Shown piece by piece: positions 1-8,742 of a stretch of DNA of 49,194 nt. The notes beneath the pieces are model-generated. The model saw only the letters and a program-made list of their open reading frames with translations, was not told the DNA's origin and made no database searches. The stretch lies in assembly GCA_017469335.1 (NCBI GenBank), contig JAFUGP010000118.1:1-49194 (forward strand), read 5' to 3'. The DNA is from Succinivibrio sp. GTDB lineage: Bacteria > Pseudomonadota > Gammaproteobacteria > Enterobacterales > Succinivibrionaceae. A program made the translations under genes and the position numbers. Positions within the stretch are counted from its first letter, which is position 1; each line of letters opens with the position of its first letter.

Positions 1-274
1 ATTGATTTAAGTGAGTCCTATAGCTCTCATCAGCGGCAATTTGCAGAGAGTTAAACAGCGTGGCAGCGTTGTGACCCATACCGTAGTAGGTACACAGCAT
101 GTTGGCCGTTACGGTTTTACCGAAACGCCGCGGCCTGGAAATACAAACGTATTTGGTGTCAGGAGCTTTCATAGACCGGGCCAGTTCACGAATCACCAGC
201 GAATTGTCAACGAACCTGCCGCTCTGCAGCAACTCAGCGAAACTATCACTTGCAAGATTGAGGTAAAACTTCAC
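1..274 (-). CDS. AAA-ATPase-like protein (N-terminal part, cut by window edge)
   Basis: Reading the minus strand from a GTG at 274 gives an open frame that runs off the window start. About 55 residues in there is a P-loop of the form RPRRFGKT, preceded by FVDNSLVIRELARS. This is the N-terminal pattern of the AAA-ATPase-like family (PF09820), whose members often end in a PD-(D/E)XK nuclease-like domain; that part is outside the window. The start is chosen because AAGGA lies six bases upstream of the GTG. The frame stays open further upstream (to about 340) without an ATG, and that stretch also looks protein-like. The real start may therefore be further out, or the 5' end may be damaged. Role unknown; these genes are common in gut and rumen bacteria in many copies. 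Confidence 0.6.
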   Translation of the reverse strand, partial: MKFYLNLASDSFAELLQSGRFVDNSLVIRELARSMKAPDTKYVCISRPRRFGKTVTANMLCTYYGMGHNAATLFNSLQIAADESYRTHLNQ

Positions 275-420
275 GTCACATCCTTCGTCGTCAGCGCACT
301 TTAAGGTGAGCAGTTCATCACTGTGTACGAGCCTCAGTCAGATACTGCTGTGCTGCCTGATTACGTTATTTGTCAGGCTGTTGAGCGTCAGAGGCGTCAC
401 GCTCTGAGATTTTGGTAACT

Positions 421-1008
421 TCACTTCCTGAGGTCGTTCTCTATTTCCTTGATCACCTTAGCCGGCAGGCCGCCCACCAGCACATTGTCCGGGACATCTT
501 TGGTCACTACCGCGCCGGCGGCCACCACTACATTGTTACCGATGGTCACGCCCGGCAGGATGGTCACGTTGGCGCCAATCCACACGTCATTGCCAATCCT
601 TACGCTTTTGGCAATGCCTAAATGGGCGCGGCGTCCGGAGGGACGCAGAGGATGGTTGACCGTGGTAATGAGGGTATTGGGGGCGATCATCACGTAGTCG
701 CCGATGTAAACCGGGGCGATATCGAGAATAGTCACGTGGTAGTTGGCCAGAAACTGATCCCCGACGTGAATGTTCTTGCCGCTGTCGCAGATAAACCCCG
801 GCAAGACCACCGGGTTTTTCCCGACGCTGCCAAACAGCTCTCGTACGGCCGCCTCCCGCGCGGGGCCATCCAGCACGCTGATGGACTCTAATTTCTGGCA
901 GCCTTGCACGGCCTTTAATTTGCGCGCGTCCACCTCTTTGTCATAGAAGTTGTACTCCAGCCCGGCATCGAGCTTTTCCACTTCGCTCATCTCGCTTACA
1001 TCTTTCAT
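421..1008 (-). CDS. Maltose/galactoside O-acetyltransferase family (LacA/Maa-like)
   Basis: A 195-residue protein with the left-handed beta-helix hexapeptide pattern in its second half ([19 protein letters not shown], then [19 protein letters not shown]) and the closing GGLPAKVI motif. The likely catalytic histidine lies in the TTVNHP segment. The N-terminal helical mac domain starts [15 protein letters not shown]. Length is typical for the family (about 185-205). The enzyme transfers acetyl from acetyl-CoA to a sugar hydroxyl in the cytoplasm; the true acceptor cannot be read from sequence. The ATG at 1008 is preferred over the one at 1023 because AGGGG precedes it by five bases. It lies downstream of mrcA on the same strand with about 60 bp between, so read-through from mrcA is possible. 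Confidence 0.85.
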   Translation of the reverse strand: MKDVSEMSEVEKLDAGLEYNFYDKEVDARKLKAVQGCQKLESISVLDGPAREAAVRELFGSVGKNPVVLPGFICDSGKNIHVGDQFLANYHVTILDIAPVYIGDYVMIAPNTLITTVNHPLRPSGRRAHLGIAKSVRIGNDVWIGANVTILPGVTIGNNVVVAAGAVVTKDVPDNVLVGGLPAKVIKEIENDLRK

Positions 1009-1071
1009 TTCATCCCCTGGCATTAATTCAGTTCTTAACTTCAGCAGGTTTCACACCGGGCAGTTTCACGC

Positions 1072-3537
1072 TTAGAAGATATCGTCGCTGTCCACGGAGG
1101 AGGTGTCCACGCCCCGCGATCCCGAGGAGGGAGCGTCCCCGAAATCCTCGCCGTCAAAGGGATCGGCCTCATAGGAGTGATCGGCGATGGCCTTGGTGCC
1201 CTTGATGCACAGATCCACGATGCCGCTGTTGGAGCAGGTGCCCAGATCTTCGGGCTTGAGCAGGGGAGCCTCCGGCACCCCGTTCTGGGCGCGCTTGATG
1301 AACTCGGCCCAGATGGGCAGCGCCGAGTAGGCACCGCCCTCGGGGCCCTTGCTGCGCGAGTAGCCCAAGTCGCGATCGGTGTCAAAACCCATCCAGGCGG
1401 TGGCCACCACATTGGCGTTGAATCCCGAGAACCAGGCGTCATGCACGTTGTTGGTAGTGCCGGTCTTGCCGTGCAGATCCTCACGGCCGGTCACGGTCTT
1501 GGCCCGCCCGCCGGTACCCCAGTAACTGCCGTTGACGCCGCGTCCGCCGTAGATGACCGAGCCCATCATGTCGGCCACGATGTAGGCGTTGTCATGGGTG
1601 ATGACCTGCGGGGCCACACCAGGCTCCGGGCCCATGCCCTCCTTGTAGATGAGGGGAATGGCGTTGACCACGCGATCCGGAGCGGCGGGAATTGCCGGTT
1701 GCGGGGTGTAGTCATAGACGGTCTGTCCCTCGCGGGTGATGCGGGTGATGAGGAAGGGCTCCAGACGGAAGCCGCCGTTGGCGAAGGTAGCGTAGCCGCG
1801 TACCAGTTCCATGGGCGTTACCTCCACGCTGCCTAAGGCCATGGCCTCCACCTGCTGCGAGCGGGGAACGTTGAAGCCGAACTTGGTGACATGCTCCACC
1901 ACGGAGGGCACTCCCACCTGTCTTATCAGGCGGATGGACACCACGTTCTTGGAACGGGCCAGGGCCTCGCGCAGCGTCATGATGCCGTCGTAGCGGTTAG
2001 GAGAGTTCTTGGGTGACCACCAGGTGCGGGAGCCCGCGTCCCAGGTGCGGATAGGTTGATCCTGAAAGAGCGAATTGATGGTGATCCCCTTGGCGACTGC
2101 CGCCGAGTAGAGGAAAGGCTTGAAGTTTGAGCCGGTCTGGCGCCGCGACTGATAGGTACGATCGAATTTGCTCTTGGCAAAGTCATAGCCGCCCACCATG
2201 GCCACCACACTGCCGTCAGTGGGACTTAAGGCCACGATGGAGGCTTCCACCTCCGGCAGCTGCGAGAGACGCAACGCACCTTTCTCATCAAGCGCCGTGA
2301 AGATTACATCGCCCTTGCGCAGAAATTCCGAGGGTTTTTTGGGCAGCGGACCCTGGTTGCGATCGCTTTTGAATTCGGCCGCCCAGTTCATACCATCCCA
2401 GGGCAGAGTATGACGGCGATGCCGTCTGTCAATAAGCCGCGCGGTCTTGTTGTGATCGTCCACCTCCTGCACCAGCATGGGGGTGAGGTAGTGGTAGTTG
2501 TCGTACTTCTTGAGCAGCGCCGCTATCTCGTCGTCGCTGTTATTGAAGTTGTCGAGCTGTGAGGTGTTGGTCACCGCGCCGCGATAACCGTGGCGGGTAT
2601 CGTAGTCGCTGACGCCCTTGAAGACGGCGTAATGAGCTGCCTCGGCCAGATCAGAGCGCACCGTGGTGTAAATCTCAAAACCGCCCGTATAGGCCTGCTC
2701 GCCGAATTTGTCCAGGGCAAATTGCCGGGCCTTCTCGGCCACATAGGGGGCGTAGGCCTCCAGCGGGGCGGAGTGAAACTCGGCTTTGTAGGGAGCGCGG
2801 TCTGCTTCCTTAAATTCCTGTTCGGTGATGTAGCCTAAATCCAGCATACGGCTTAGCACCACGTGCCGGCGCTCGCGTGAACGTTCGGGGTGGGAGATGG
2901 GGTTGAGCAGCGAAGGGGCTTTGGGCAGCCCGGCAATGGTGGCCATTTCGGCCAGATTAAGCTGTGTGAGATCCTTGCCGTAGTAGGTTTGGGCGGCGGC
3001 GGCCACACCGTAGGCGCGATGCCCTAAGGCAATCTTGTTTAGGTAGAGCTCAAAGATCTCGTCCTTGGTGAGCACCTGCTCGATGCGCAGCGAGATGAAG
3101 ATCTCGTTTAGCTTGCGTTTTAAGGTACGCTCGCGTGTGAGAAAGAAGTTGCGCGCGAGCTGCTGCGTGATGGTGGAGGCGCCCTGGGTGGCCTCGGCGT
3201 TGGACACCGCCACGCTGACGGCGCGCAGAATGCCGATGGGGTCGATGCCGGAGTGATCGTAGAAGCGGTTGTCCTCGATGGCGATGAAGGCCTGACGCAG
3301 TTTTTCGGGGATTTGGTTTAGGCTCACCGGAATGCGCTTGCTCTCGCCGAACTCGCCGATGAGCTTGCGATCGGAGGTGTAGATCTTCATGGGAGTCTCG
3401 AAGGTGACCCGCTTTAAGTCCGAGACGTTCGGCATGGAGCCTAAGGACTCGTAATACAGACCGGCCGCACCGGCTCCCGAGATGGCGGTAAAGAACAGCG
3501 ACCCCCAGATGAGGTTGCGGATGATTTTAAACAGCAC
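1072..3537 (-). CDS. mrcA: Penicillin-binding protein 1A (bifunctional transglycosylase/transpeptidase)
   Basis: An inner-membrane enzyme that polymerises and cross-links peptidoglycan. From the chosen GTG the protein has 821 residues (E. coli PBP1a 850). One N-terminal transmembrane anchor (residues about 2-28) is followed by the GT51 domain, with catalytic glutamate in EDNRF (about residue 88) and QGASTITQQLARN. The transpeptidase domain has the active serine in TGSNFKPF (S about 470, K 473), SKN (about 529) and KTGT (about 691). The insert between the two domains (OB-like region) is present. The frame is open to 3678, but the upstream part is not family-like. GTG at 3537 has GGAG seven bases ahead and gives the standard start VLFKIIRNL. 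In relatives mrcA sits next to aroKB; here a Fic gene and an RM gene separate them. Confidence 0.95.
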   Translation of the reverse strand: MLFKIIRNLIWGSLFFTAISGAGAAGLYYESLGSMPNVSDLKRVTFETPMKIYTSDRKLIGEFGESKRIPVSLNQIPEKLRQAFIAIEDNRFYDHSGIDPIGILRAVSVAVSNAEATQGASTITQQLARNFFLTRERTLKRKLNEIFISLRIEQVLTKDEIFELYLNKIALGHRAYGVAAAAQTYYGKDLTQLNLAEMATIAGLPKAPSLLNPISHPERSRERRHVVLSRMLDLGYITEQEFKEADRAPYKAEFHSAPLEAYAPYVAEKARQFALDKFGEQAYTGGFEIYTTVRSDLAEAAHYAVFKGVSDYDTRHGYRGAVTNTSQLDNFNNSDDEIAALLKKYDNYHYLTPMLVQEVDDHNKTARLIDRRHRRHTLPWDGMNWAAEFKSDRNQGPLPKKPSEFLRKGDVIFTALDEKGALRLSQLPEVEASIVALSPTDGSVVAMVGGYDFAKSKFDRTYQSRRQTGSNFKPFLYSAAVAKGITINSLFQDQPIRTWDAGSRTWWSPKNSPNRYDGIMTLREALARSKNVVSIRLIRQVGVPSVVEHVTKFGFNVPRSQQVEAMALGSVEVTPMELVRGYATFANGGFRLEPFLITRITREGQTVYDYTPQPAIPAAPDRVVNAIPLIYKEGMGPEPGVAPQVITHDNAYIVADMMGSVIYGGRGVNGSYWGTGGRAKTVTGREDLHGKTGTTNNVHDAWFSGFNANVVATAWMGFDTDRDLGYSRSKGPEGGAYSALPIWAEFIKRAQNGVPEAPLLKPEDLGTCSNSGIVDLCIKGTKAIADHSYEADPFDGEDFGDAPSSGSRGVDTSSVDSDDIF

Positions 3538-3779
3538 GGTTGCACTCCGACCCAAGACTTCAAGGCACTTAACCTGCGGAATTTTAGCATAGTTGCGCTG
3601 TATCAAAGGGTGACGCCTGGGGCATTGCCGACGCTCTGAGTATTGCCGTAGCGGTGATGTTGCAGAGCAGGTTGTCATCCGGGCAGAGCTGATCTGAGGG
3701 CGACCGAGCTCAGCGCTGTATCTCGACGGTGTGCCTGAGTAGAGACTGCGAACCAGAACAGTATGCTATGGCTGGGCTC

Positions 3780-3798
3780 ATTAATTCAATGAATTAAT
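3780..3798. promoter_or_regulatory. AT-rich inverted repeat upstream of the Fic gene
   Basis: Arms ATTAATTC and GAATTAAT are perfectly complementary around a 3-base centre. It lies about 95 bp before the Fic start, in the AT-rich divergent region between mrcA and fic. It could be a protein-binding site; function is inferred from position only. Confidence 0.4.
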
Positions 3799-3803
3799 GT
3801 CAT

Positions 3804-3882
3804 TAACTGCATATATATCTAGTATTTTTATGCATATATGGATTGTCTTTATGCATATATGATGCTAAATTATATGCATAAA
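3804..3882 (+). repeat. Phased TTTATGCATATATG repeats, putative operator of the Fic gene
   Basis: TTTATGCATATATG occurs exactly at 3827-3840 and 3848-3861, 21 bp apart (two helical turns). A degenerate copy begins near 3804, and an inverted copy TATATGCATAAA lies at 3871-3882, overlapping the ribosome binding site of the Fic gene (AAGGAG, 3881-3886). Such an array directly on the promoter/leader suggests cooperative repression, possibly by the winged-helix end of the Fic protein itself. Repeats are seen; regulation is inferred. Confidence 0.6.
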
Positions 3883-3893
3883 GGAGCGTTTTC

Positions 3894-4940
3894 ATGCACC
3901 GTTTTGACTACTCGTTTCTCGAAGGTGGCCTGTTGCCGGCTGCGGTAGCCAACTTCATTGCGGACATCTACACCCTGCGGGCCGGCGCACGGGGCAGACA
4001 GGAGCAATACCCAGAGGTCTTCACGGCTTTAGAGGCAGTGGCCCGGGTACAGTCGGTTAAGAGTTCCAATGCCATTGAGGGTATTGTGACCACCGATGAG
4101 CGCCTTCAGGCCATCTTAAATGGCAGCAGTGCCCCGCTTAATCATAATGAGTTGGAAATTGCCGGTTATCGGGATGCCTTAGCACAGATCCACCAACAAC
4201 ATGACAGTCTGGATATAAGTCAGGCAGACCTGCTGCGTTTGCATGCTCTGATGCTGCACCCGGCCGGTTATGCCACGGCCGGGAAATACAAGAGCGCTGA
4301 CAATTACATCCTTGAAGTAGACCCCACCGGCAGACGACGCGTGCGCTTTAGCCCCACATCTGCCGCTGCCACACCGGATGCCATGGAGCAACTGATTCTG
4401 GCTTATCGCGAGGCCAGGGACAACCCCCATCTCAATCAACTGCTGCTGATCCCCTGCGTGATCCTTGATTTTCTGTGCATTCATCCTTTTCAGGACGGCA
4501 ACGGCAGAATGTCACGGCTGCTCTCTTTGCTCTTGCTCTATAAGAATGGCTTTGATGCCGGCAAATACATTTCCTTTGAAGAACAAATAAATTTACGCAA
4601 GGGCAACTATTACGCGGCGCTTGAACAATCATCTTCAGGCTGGCATGAAAACCAGCAGGATTATGCTCCCTTTATGCTGGAGTTTCTGACCACCCTGTAC
4701 CTGTGCTATAGGGAGCTTGATAAGCGCTTTGCTGTGGTAGGCAGCAGGAAAGTTTCCAAGCACTCGCGGATTGAGGGTACCATTTTGAACAGCCCAACGC
4801 CCCTCTCTAAAAGTGATATAGGTCAGATCTTGCCCGATGTCAGTGCCACAACTATTGAGGCCGTGCTCGGGCAATTGGTAAGGGCGGGTAAGATCCGTAA
4901 AATAGGGGCAGGCAGGGCGACGCGTTATTTGAGAACATAG
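3894..4940 (+). CDS. Fic family protein (AMP transferase-like) with C-terminal winged helix
   Basis: A 348-residue Fic protein. The catalytic loop HPFQDGNGRMSR is at residues 197-208, with histidine H197 as the general base and the DGNGR anion hole intact. Near the N-terminus SNAIEG (58-63) fits the inhibitory motif (S/T)xxxE(G/N), so the enzyme carries its own alpha-inh helix (class II Fic) and should be auto-inhibited. The last 60 residues (LSKSDIGQILPDVSATTIEAVLGQL...) look like a winged-helix DNA-binding domain, which links it to the repeats just upstream. Fic enzymes usually AMPylate a protein target; the target here is unknown. AAGGAG is eight bases before the ATG. The next gene on the same strand, 194 bp on, is a restriction-modification enzyme, so a defence-island role is plausible but not shown. 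Confidence 0.9.
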   Translation: MHRFDYSFLEGGLLPAAVANFIADIYTLRAGARGRQEQYPEVFTALEAVARVQSVKSSNAIEGIVTTDERLQAILNGSSAPLNHNELEIAGYRDALAQIHQQHDSLDISQADLLRLHALMLHPAGYATAGKYKSADNYILEVDPTGRRRVRFSPTSAAATPDAMEQLILAYREARDNPHLNQLLLIPCVILDFLCIHPFQDGNGRMSRLLSLLLLYKNGFDAGKYISFEEQINLRKGNYYAALEQSSSGWHENQQDYAPFMLEFLTTLYLCYRELDKRFAVVGSRKVSKHSRIEGTILNSPTPLSKSDIGQILPDVSATTIEAVLGQLVRAGKIRKIGAGRATRYLRT

Positions 4941-5134
4941 TTCTGAGGTGCTACAGTCGTGCTTCGTTCAAAACGACTTCTTGCGCAAAGATAAAAGATT
5001 GTCATGGCCTGCATGACTCAAAAGTACCACAGGAACTGAGTAAGTTCCCACGTCCGAGCCGACGCAGGCCGTAGCCTGCAAAAGTTGCAGTTGGTATTGT
5101 CCTGTAAGGAATGCTTTATCAGTAGGGAGAAAAA

Positions 5135-7945
5135 ATGCTGACAGCCGATGAGCAGCGAAAGGCTGCCGAAAAATTCGCCGCAGAATGGCGCGGTCGTGGT
5201 GAAGAGCTGCAGGATACCCACCCGTTTTGGGTACAGTTGCTGCAAACTGTCTACGGTGTGGATAACCCCACCCGTTATCTGAAGTTCGAGAAGCCGGTCA
5301 AGCTCTCCCTAGGTGATAAAAGCGCCAAGCGCATTGATGTCTACATCCCTGAAACCAGCGTACTGATAGAGCAAAAAAGCTGCAGCATCAAACTCGATAA
5401 GAAGGGTGGACAGTCGGACGGTACGGAGTTATCTCCCTACGAGCAGGCGCGGCGTTACAACAACGCGCTGGTGCCGTCCCAGCGTGCCCGCTACATCATA
5501 GTCTGTAACTTCCAGACTTTTCTCATCTATGACGAAGAGCACCCGGAGGCCGGACCGTTCAGTATCGAACTGGCCGAGCTCCCTAAACTGGCCTATCAGT
5601 TAAACGGCTTTTTCGTGGTGGGCGAAAAACCCCGTGATCTGCATAAGGAAGCCGAGCTGTCCGTGGAGGCCGGCCGTCTGGTAGGTGATCTCTACGACGC
5701 GCTTAAAGCACAATACAAAGAGCCTGAAGCACCTGAGACGTTGCGTTCCCTAAACGTGCTCTGCGTGAGGCTGGTGTTCTGCCTCTATGCCGAGGATTCA
5801 GGACTGTTCGCCCGTCTTGATCAGTTCTATGACTATATGGTCTCTTTCCTGCCTGAGAACATGCGCAAGGCTCTAATTGATCTTTTTGAGGTTTTAGACC
5901 AGCCCCCGGAGGAACGCGATCCCTACCTGGAGGACAAACTTGCCGCCTTCCCCTATGTCAACGGCGGATTGTTCTCCCGTAAGGAAAAGATCCTGATCCC
6001 GCCTTTTAATGACGAGATCATCGAAATGCTGTTGGAGCGTGCCTCTCTGGGTTTTGACTGGTCTGAGATCTCCCCGACCATTTTCGGCGCGGTGTTTGAG
6101 TCCACCTTAAATCCCGAGACCCGCAGTAAAGGCGGCATGTACTACACCTCGGTGGAGAACATTCACAAGGTCATCGATCCGTTGTTCCTGGACGATCTGA
6201 GCGACGAGTTAGACGCCATCAAGACCTACAAGGACGACCGTACCTTAGACCGCAAACTAAGAGACTTTACCGCCAAGCTCTCCAAGCTAACCTTTTTAGA
6301 CCCCGCCTGTGGCTCGGGTAATTTCCTCACCGAGACCTACCTCTCGCTAAGGCGCCTGGAAAATGAGGCTCTGAAGCTCCTCTTTCGCTACGCCCAGCAG
6401 TTCGCCTTTGCCGATCCCATCCAGATTTCCATTGCGCAGTTCTACGGCATCGAGATTAACGACTTTGCTGTGACTGTGGCCCGCACCGCGCTGTGGATCG
6501 CCGAGCACCAGATGCTCAAGGAGACTGAGGCTATCATCAGCCGCGAGATAGATTTCCTACCGCTCAAGTCCTACTCCAACATCGTTGAAGGCAACGCGCT
6601 GCGCCTTGACTGGGCTGAGGTTGTTAAGCCTCAGGCTCTTAACTACATCATGGGGAATCCACCCTTCTTGGGCTATTCAGACCAAAGTCGTGAGCAAAAA
6701 GGGGATATGCTGCAGCTCTATGTGGATGAAAACGGCAAGTCCTACAGCAGAGTCGGTAAACTGGATTATGTGGCCGGCTGGTACATGAAGGCCGCCCGTT
6801 ATATGCAGGGCACAACGATCAAGGCAGCTCTGGTGTCCACTAACTCCATCACCCAGGGCGAGCAGGTAGCCGCCCTGTGGCCGCCCCTGATGGAGCGACT
6901 TAACCTGCAAATCATCTTTGCCTGGCGCACCTTTATCTGGGACAGCGAGGCAACGGACAAGGCTCACGTGCACTGCGTCATAGTGGGCTTTACCTGCGGT
7001 TCATTCGATGGAAAACGCACCATCTATGACGGAGAGTCGGTGGAGAACACCGCCGGCATCGGCCCCTACCTTATTCCCGGGCTTCCAGTGTATGCGCGAA
7101 GCCGCAACAAACCACTCTGCAATGTGCCTGAGATGATAACCGGCAACCGTCCCGCCGACGGTGGTGCTCTCATTATTGAAAAAGCAGATTACGATGACTT
7201 TTTAGCAAGGGAGCCTCAGGCCGCGCACTATATCAAGCGCCTTATGGGTTCTGAGGAATTTATCAATGGTAAGGAGCGCTACTGCCTGTGGCTGGTGGGA
7301 GTCTCCCCCGCGGAGCTGCGCTCTATGCCACTGGTGATGGAAAGGGTCGAGCGTTGCCGAAAAGAGCGGCTGGGTGGTGCACCTGACAGGCAGAAGTTGG
7401 CAGCTATTCCTACCTTGTTTAGAGAGACGCTAAATCCCGATCGATTCATAATTGTTCCAAAAGTGTCCTCGGAGAGACGGAGCTATGTCCCGATGGGGTT
7501 GGGAGACTCAGAAACCATTGTGACAGATTTACTCTTCCTAATTCCCTTGGCAGACTTGTACCTGTTAGGTGTGTTGGCAAGCTCGGTGCACATGGCCTGG
7601 ATGCGCACCGTCTGCGGCCGTCTTGAAATGCGTTACCGCTACTCCAAGGACGTGGTCTACAACAATTTCATCTGGCCCGACGCCACCGACTCGGAGAAGG
7701 AAAAGATAACTGCCACCGCACAGGCCATCTTGGATGCCAGGGCGCTCTACCCTGACAGTACTCTGGCTGATCTCTACGATAATCTCACCATGCCACCAGA
7801 GTTGCGCAAAGCCCACGAAGCTAATGATAAAGCTGTGCTCGCAGCCTATGGTCTGAAGCCTGGTCTCGCAGAGTCTGAGATAGTAGCCCATCTATTCAAA
7901 CTCTATGAGCGAAAAGTAAGAGAATTGGAAAAGTCGCCGGCATAG
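5135..7945 (+). CDS. MmeI-like type IIL restriction-modification enzyme (single chain)
   Basis: A 936-residue protein (MmeI itself is about 919) combining nuclease, methyltransferase and target recognition. N-terminal PD-(D/E)XK nuclease: D68 in RIDVY and E79-x-K81 in LIEQKS, with the same spacing and position as in MmeI. A helical linker follows, then the gamma-class adenine methyltransferase: motif I LDPACGSGNF near residue 388 and motif IV NPPF near 507. Residues about 620-820 are the likely target recognition domain, and the end is helical. Family knowledge: these enzymes methylate adenine on one strand of an asymmetric site and cut about 20 bases downstream, needing no separate subunits. 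The recognition site cannot be read here. GGGAG precedes the ATG. All key residues are present, so it is probably active. A type IIG or BREX PglX methylase is the main alternative; the nuclease motif argues against PglX. Confidence 0.88.
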   Translation: MLTADEQRKAAEKFAAEWRGRGEELQDTHPFWVQLLQTVYGVDNPTRYLKFEKPVKLSLGDKSAKRIDVYIPETSVLIEQKSCSIKLDKKGGQSDGTELSPYEQARRYNNALVPSQRARYIIVCNFQTFLIYDEEHPEAGPFSIELAELPKLAYQLNGFFVVGEKPRDLHKEAELSVEAGRLVGDLYDALKAQYKEPEAPETLRSLNVLCVRLVFCLYAEDSGLFARLDQFYDYMVSFLPENMRKALIDLFEVLDQPPEERDPYLEDKLAAFPYVNGGLFSRKEKILIPPFNDEIIEMLLERASLGFDWSEISPTIFGAVFESTLNPETRSKGGMYYTSVENIHKVIDPLFLDDLSDELDAIKTYKDDRTLDRKLRDFTAKLSKLTFLDPACGSGNFLTETYLSLRRLENEALKLLFRYAQQFAFADPIQISIAQFYGIEINDFAVTVARTALWIAEHQMLKETEAIISREIDFLPLKSYSNIVEGNALRLDWAEVVKPQALNYIMGNPPFLGYSDQSREQKGDMLQLYVDENGKSYSRVGKLDYVAGWYMKAARYMQGTTIKAALVSTNSITQGEQVAALWPPLMERLNLQIIFAWRTFIWDSEATDKAHVHCVIVGFTCGSFDGKRTIYDGESVENTAGIGPYLIPGLPVYARSRNKPLCNVPEMITGNRPADGGALIIEKADYDDFLAREPQAAHYIKRLMGSEEFINGKERYCLWLVGVSPAELRSMPLVMERVERCRKERLGGAPDRQKLAAIPTLFRETLNPDRFIIVPKVSSERRSYVPMGLGDSETIVTDLLFLIPLADLYLLGVLASSVHMAWMRTVCGRLEMRYRYSKDVVYNNFIWPDATDSEKEKITATAQAILDARALYPDSTLADLYDNLTMPPELRKAHEANDKAVLAAYGLKPGLAESEIVAHLFKLYERKVRELEKSPA

Positions 7946-8129
7946 AACGTGGTGGGCCTGAGATTCACAGCAGCCCGCACGCTGAGGCTTGGGCACTGAT
8001 TTGGTGAAAGGTAAGATTACGAACCGACAGCGAGTCTTAGCCACGCAGCTAAGCCATCTGCAAGTCTGAAGATTATAAGCGTCCGGTGAGGTTAAAGCTG
8101 GAGCAGTCATTTAACGACGGAGAAACGCC

Positions 8130-8666
8130 ATGCCACAGGAACGCAGCAATATTTTTTTGATAGGTCCCATGGGGGCCGGCAAGAGCAGCATAGGTAAAGC
8201 TCTGGCTCTGGTGCTGACCAGGCCTTTTATTGACCTAGATGCCGAGATTGTCAGCCGTGAAGGACGCAGTATTCCCGAGATTTTCGCCGCAGAAGGTGAG
8301 GATGGGTTTCGGCGCTGCGAGACCGAGGCTCTGCGGCATGCTCTGGTATATAAGGCGGTGATAGCCACCGGCGGGGGTGTGGTGATGAAACCTGAGAATA
8401 TCCCCCTCCTAAAGAGCGGAATAGTGTGCTATCTGCGCGCGTCAGTGGAGGTGCAGTACCAACGCACTGCCACCGATCGTAACCGTCCCATGTTGCAGGT
8501 TGAGGATCGCCGGGCGCGGTTGCAGGAGATCTTCGAGTTGCGCTATCCTCTGTACAAGGCGGCCTGTGATTTTGAAATTGACAGCGGCAAGGGCATGCAC
8601 GAGTGCGTGGTCAAGATCCGCGAACAGCTAAAGCGTCTGCGGCCGGATGAAATAACAGATGATTGA
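8130..8666 (+). CDS. aroK: Shikimate kinase
   Basis: Phosphorylates shikimate at the 3-hydroxyl with ATP in the common aromatic pathway; cytoplasmic. The 178-residue protein has the Walker A loop GPMGAGKS (residues 12-19), the FIDLDAEI segment with the substrate-binding aspartates, GGGVV, and the lid arginines around TATDRNRPML. Length is typical (about 173). Start ATG has CGGAGA upstream. In most gammaproteobacteria aroB follows within about 60 bp. Here roughly 2.5 kb of accessory DNA (an acyltransferase on the other strand and a toxin-antitoxin pair) separates aroK from aroB, so the two are not co-transcribed in the usual way. Confidence 0.95.
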   Translation: MPQERSNIFLIGPMGAGKSSIGKALALVLTRPFIDLDAEIVSREGRSIPEIFAAEGEDGFRRCETEALRHALVYKAVIATGGGVVMKPENIPLLKSGIVCYLRASVEVQYQRTATDRNRPMLQVEDRRARLQEIFELRYPLYKAACDFEIDSGKGMHECVVKIREQLKRLRPDEITDD

Positions 8667-8722
8667 GCCTGTGCCAAGCTACCAGTGAGGCATGCGTCTT
8701 CTGTTGCCGAAGTGCTCCGTTG

Positions 8723-8737
8723 ATTGTTCGGAACAAT
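8723..8737. terminator. Short stem-loop between convergent aroK and the acyltransferase
   Basis: Arms ATTGTTC and GAACAAT around one base, in the gap between two genes that point at each other. Weak AT-rich stem with no long T run, so termination is only a guess. Confidence 0.3.
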
Positions 8738-8742
8738 GAATT

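Noticed and set aside
383..404. GAGCGT/ACGCTC stem-loop between the partial ATPase gene and the acetyltransferase
   Set aside because: Short arms, ten-base loop, no T run in the useful direction; not enough to call a terminator.
3827..3882. Possible CRISPR-like repeats
   Set aside because: Repeats are 14 bases, AT-rich, few and phased at 21 bp with no spacers; operator is the better explanation. No CRISPR array seen anywhere.
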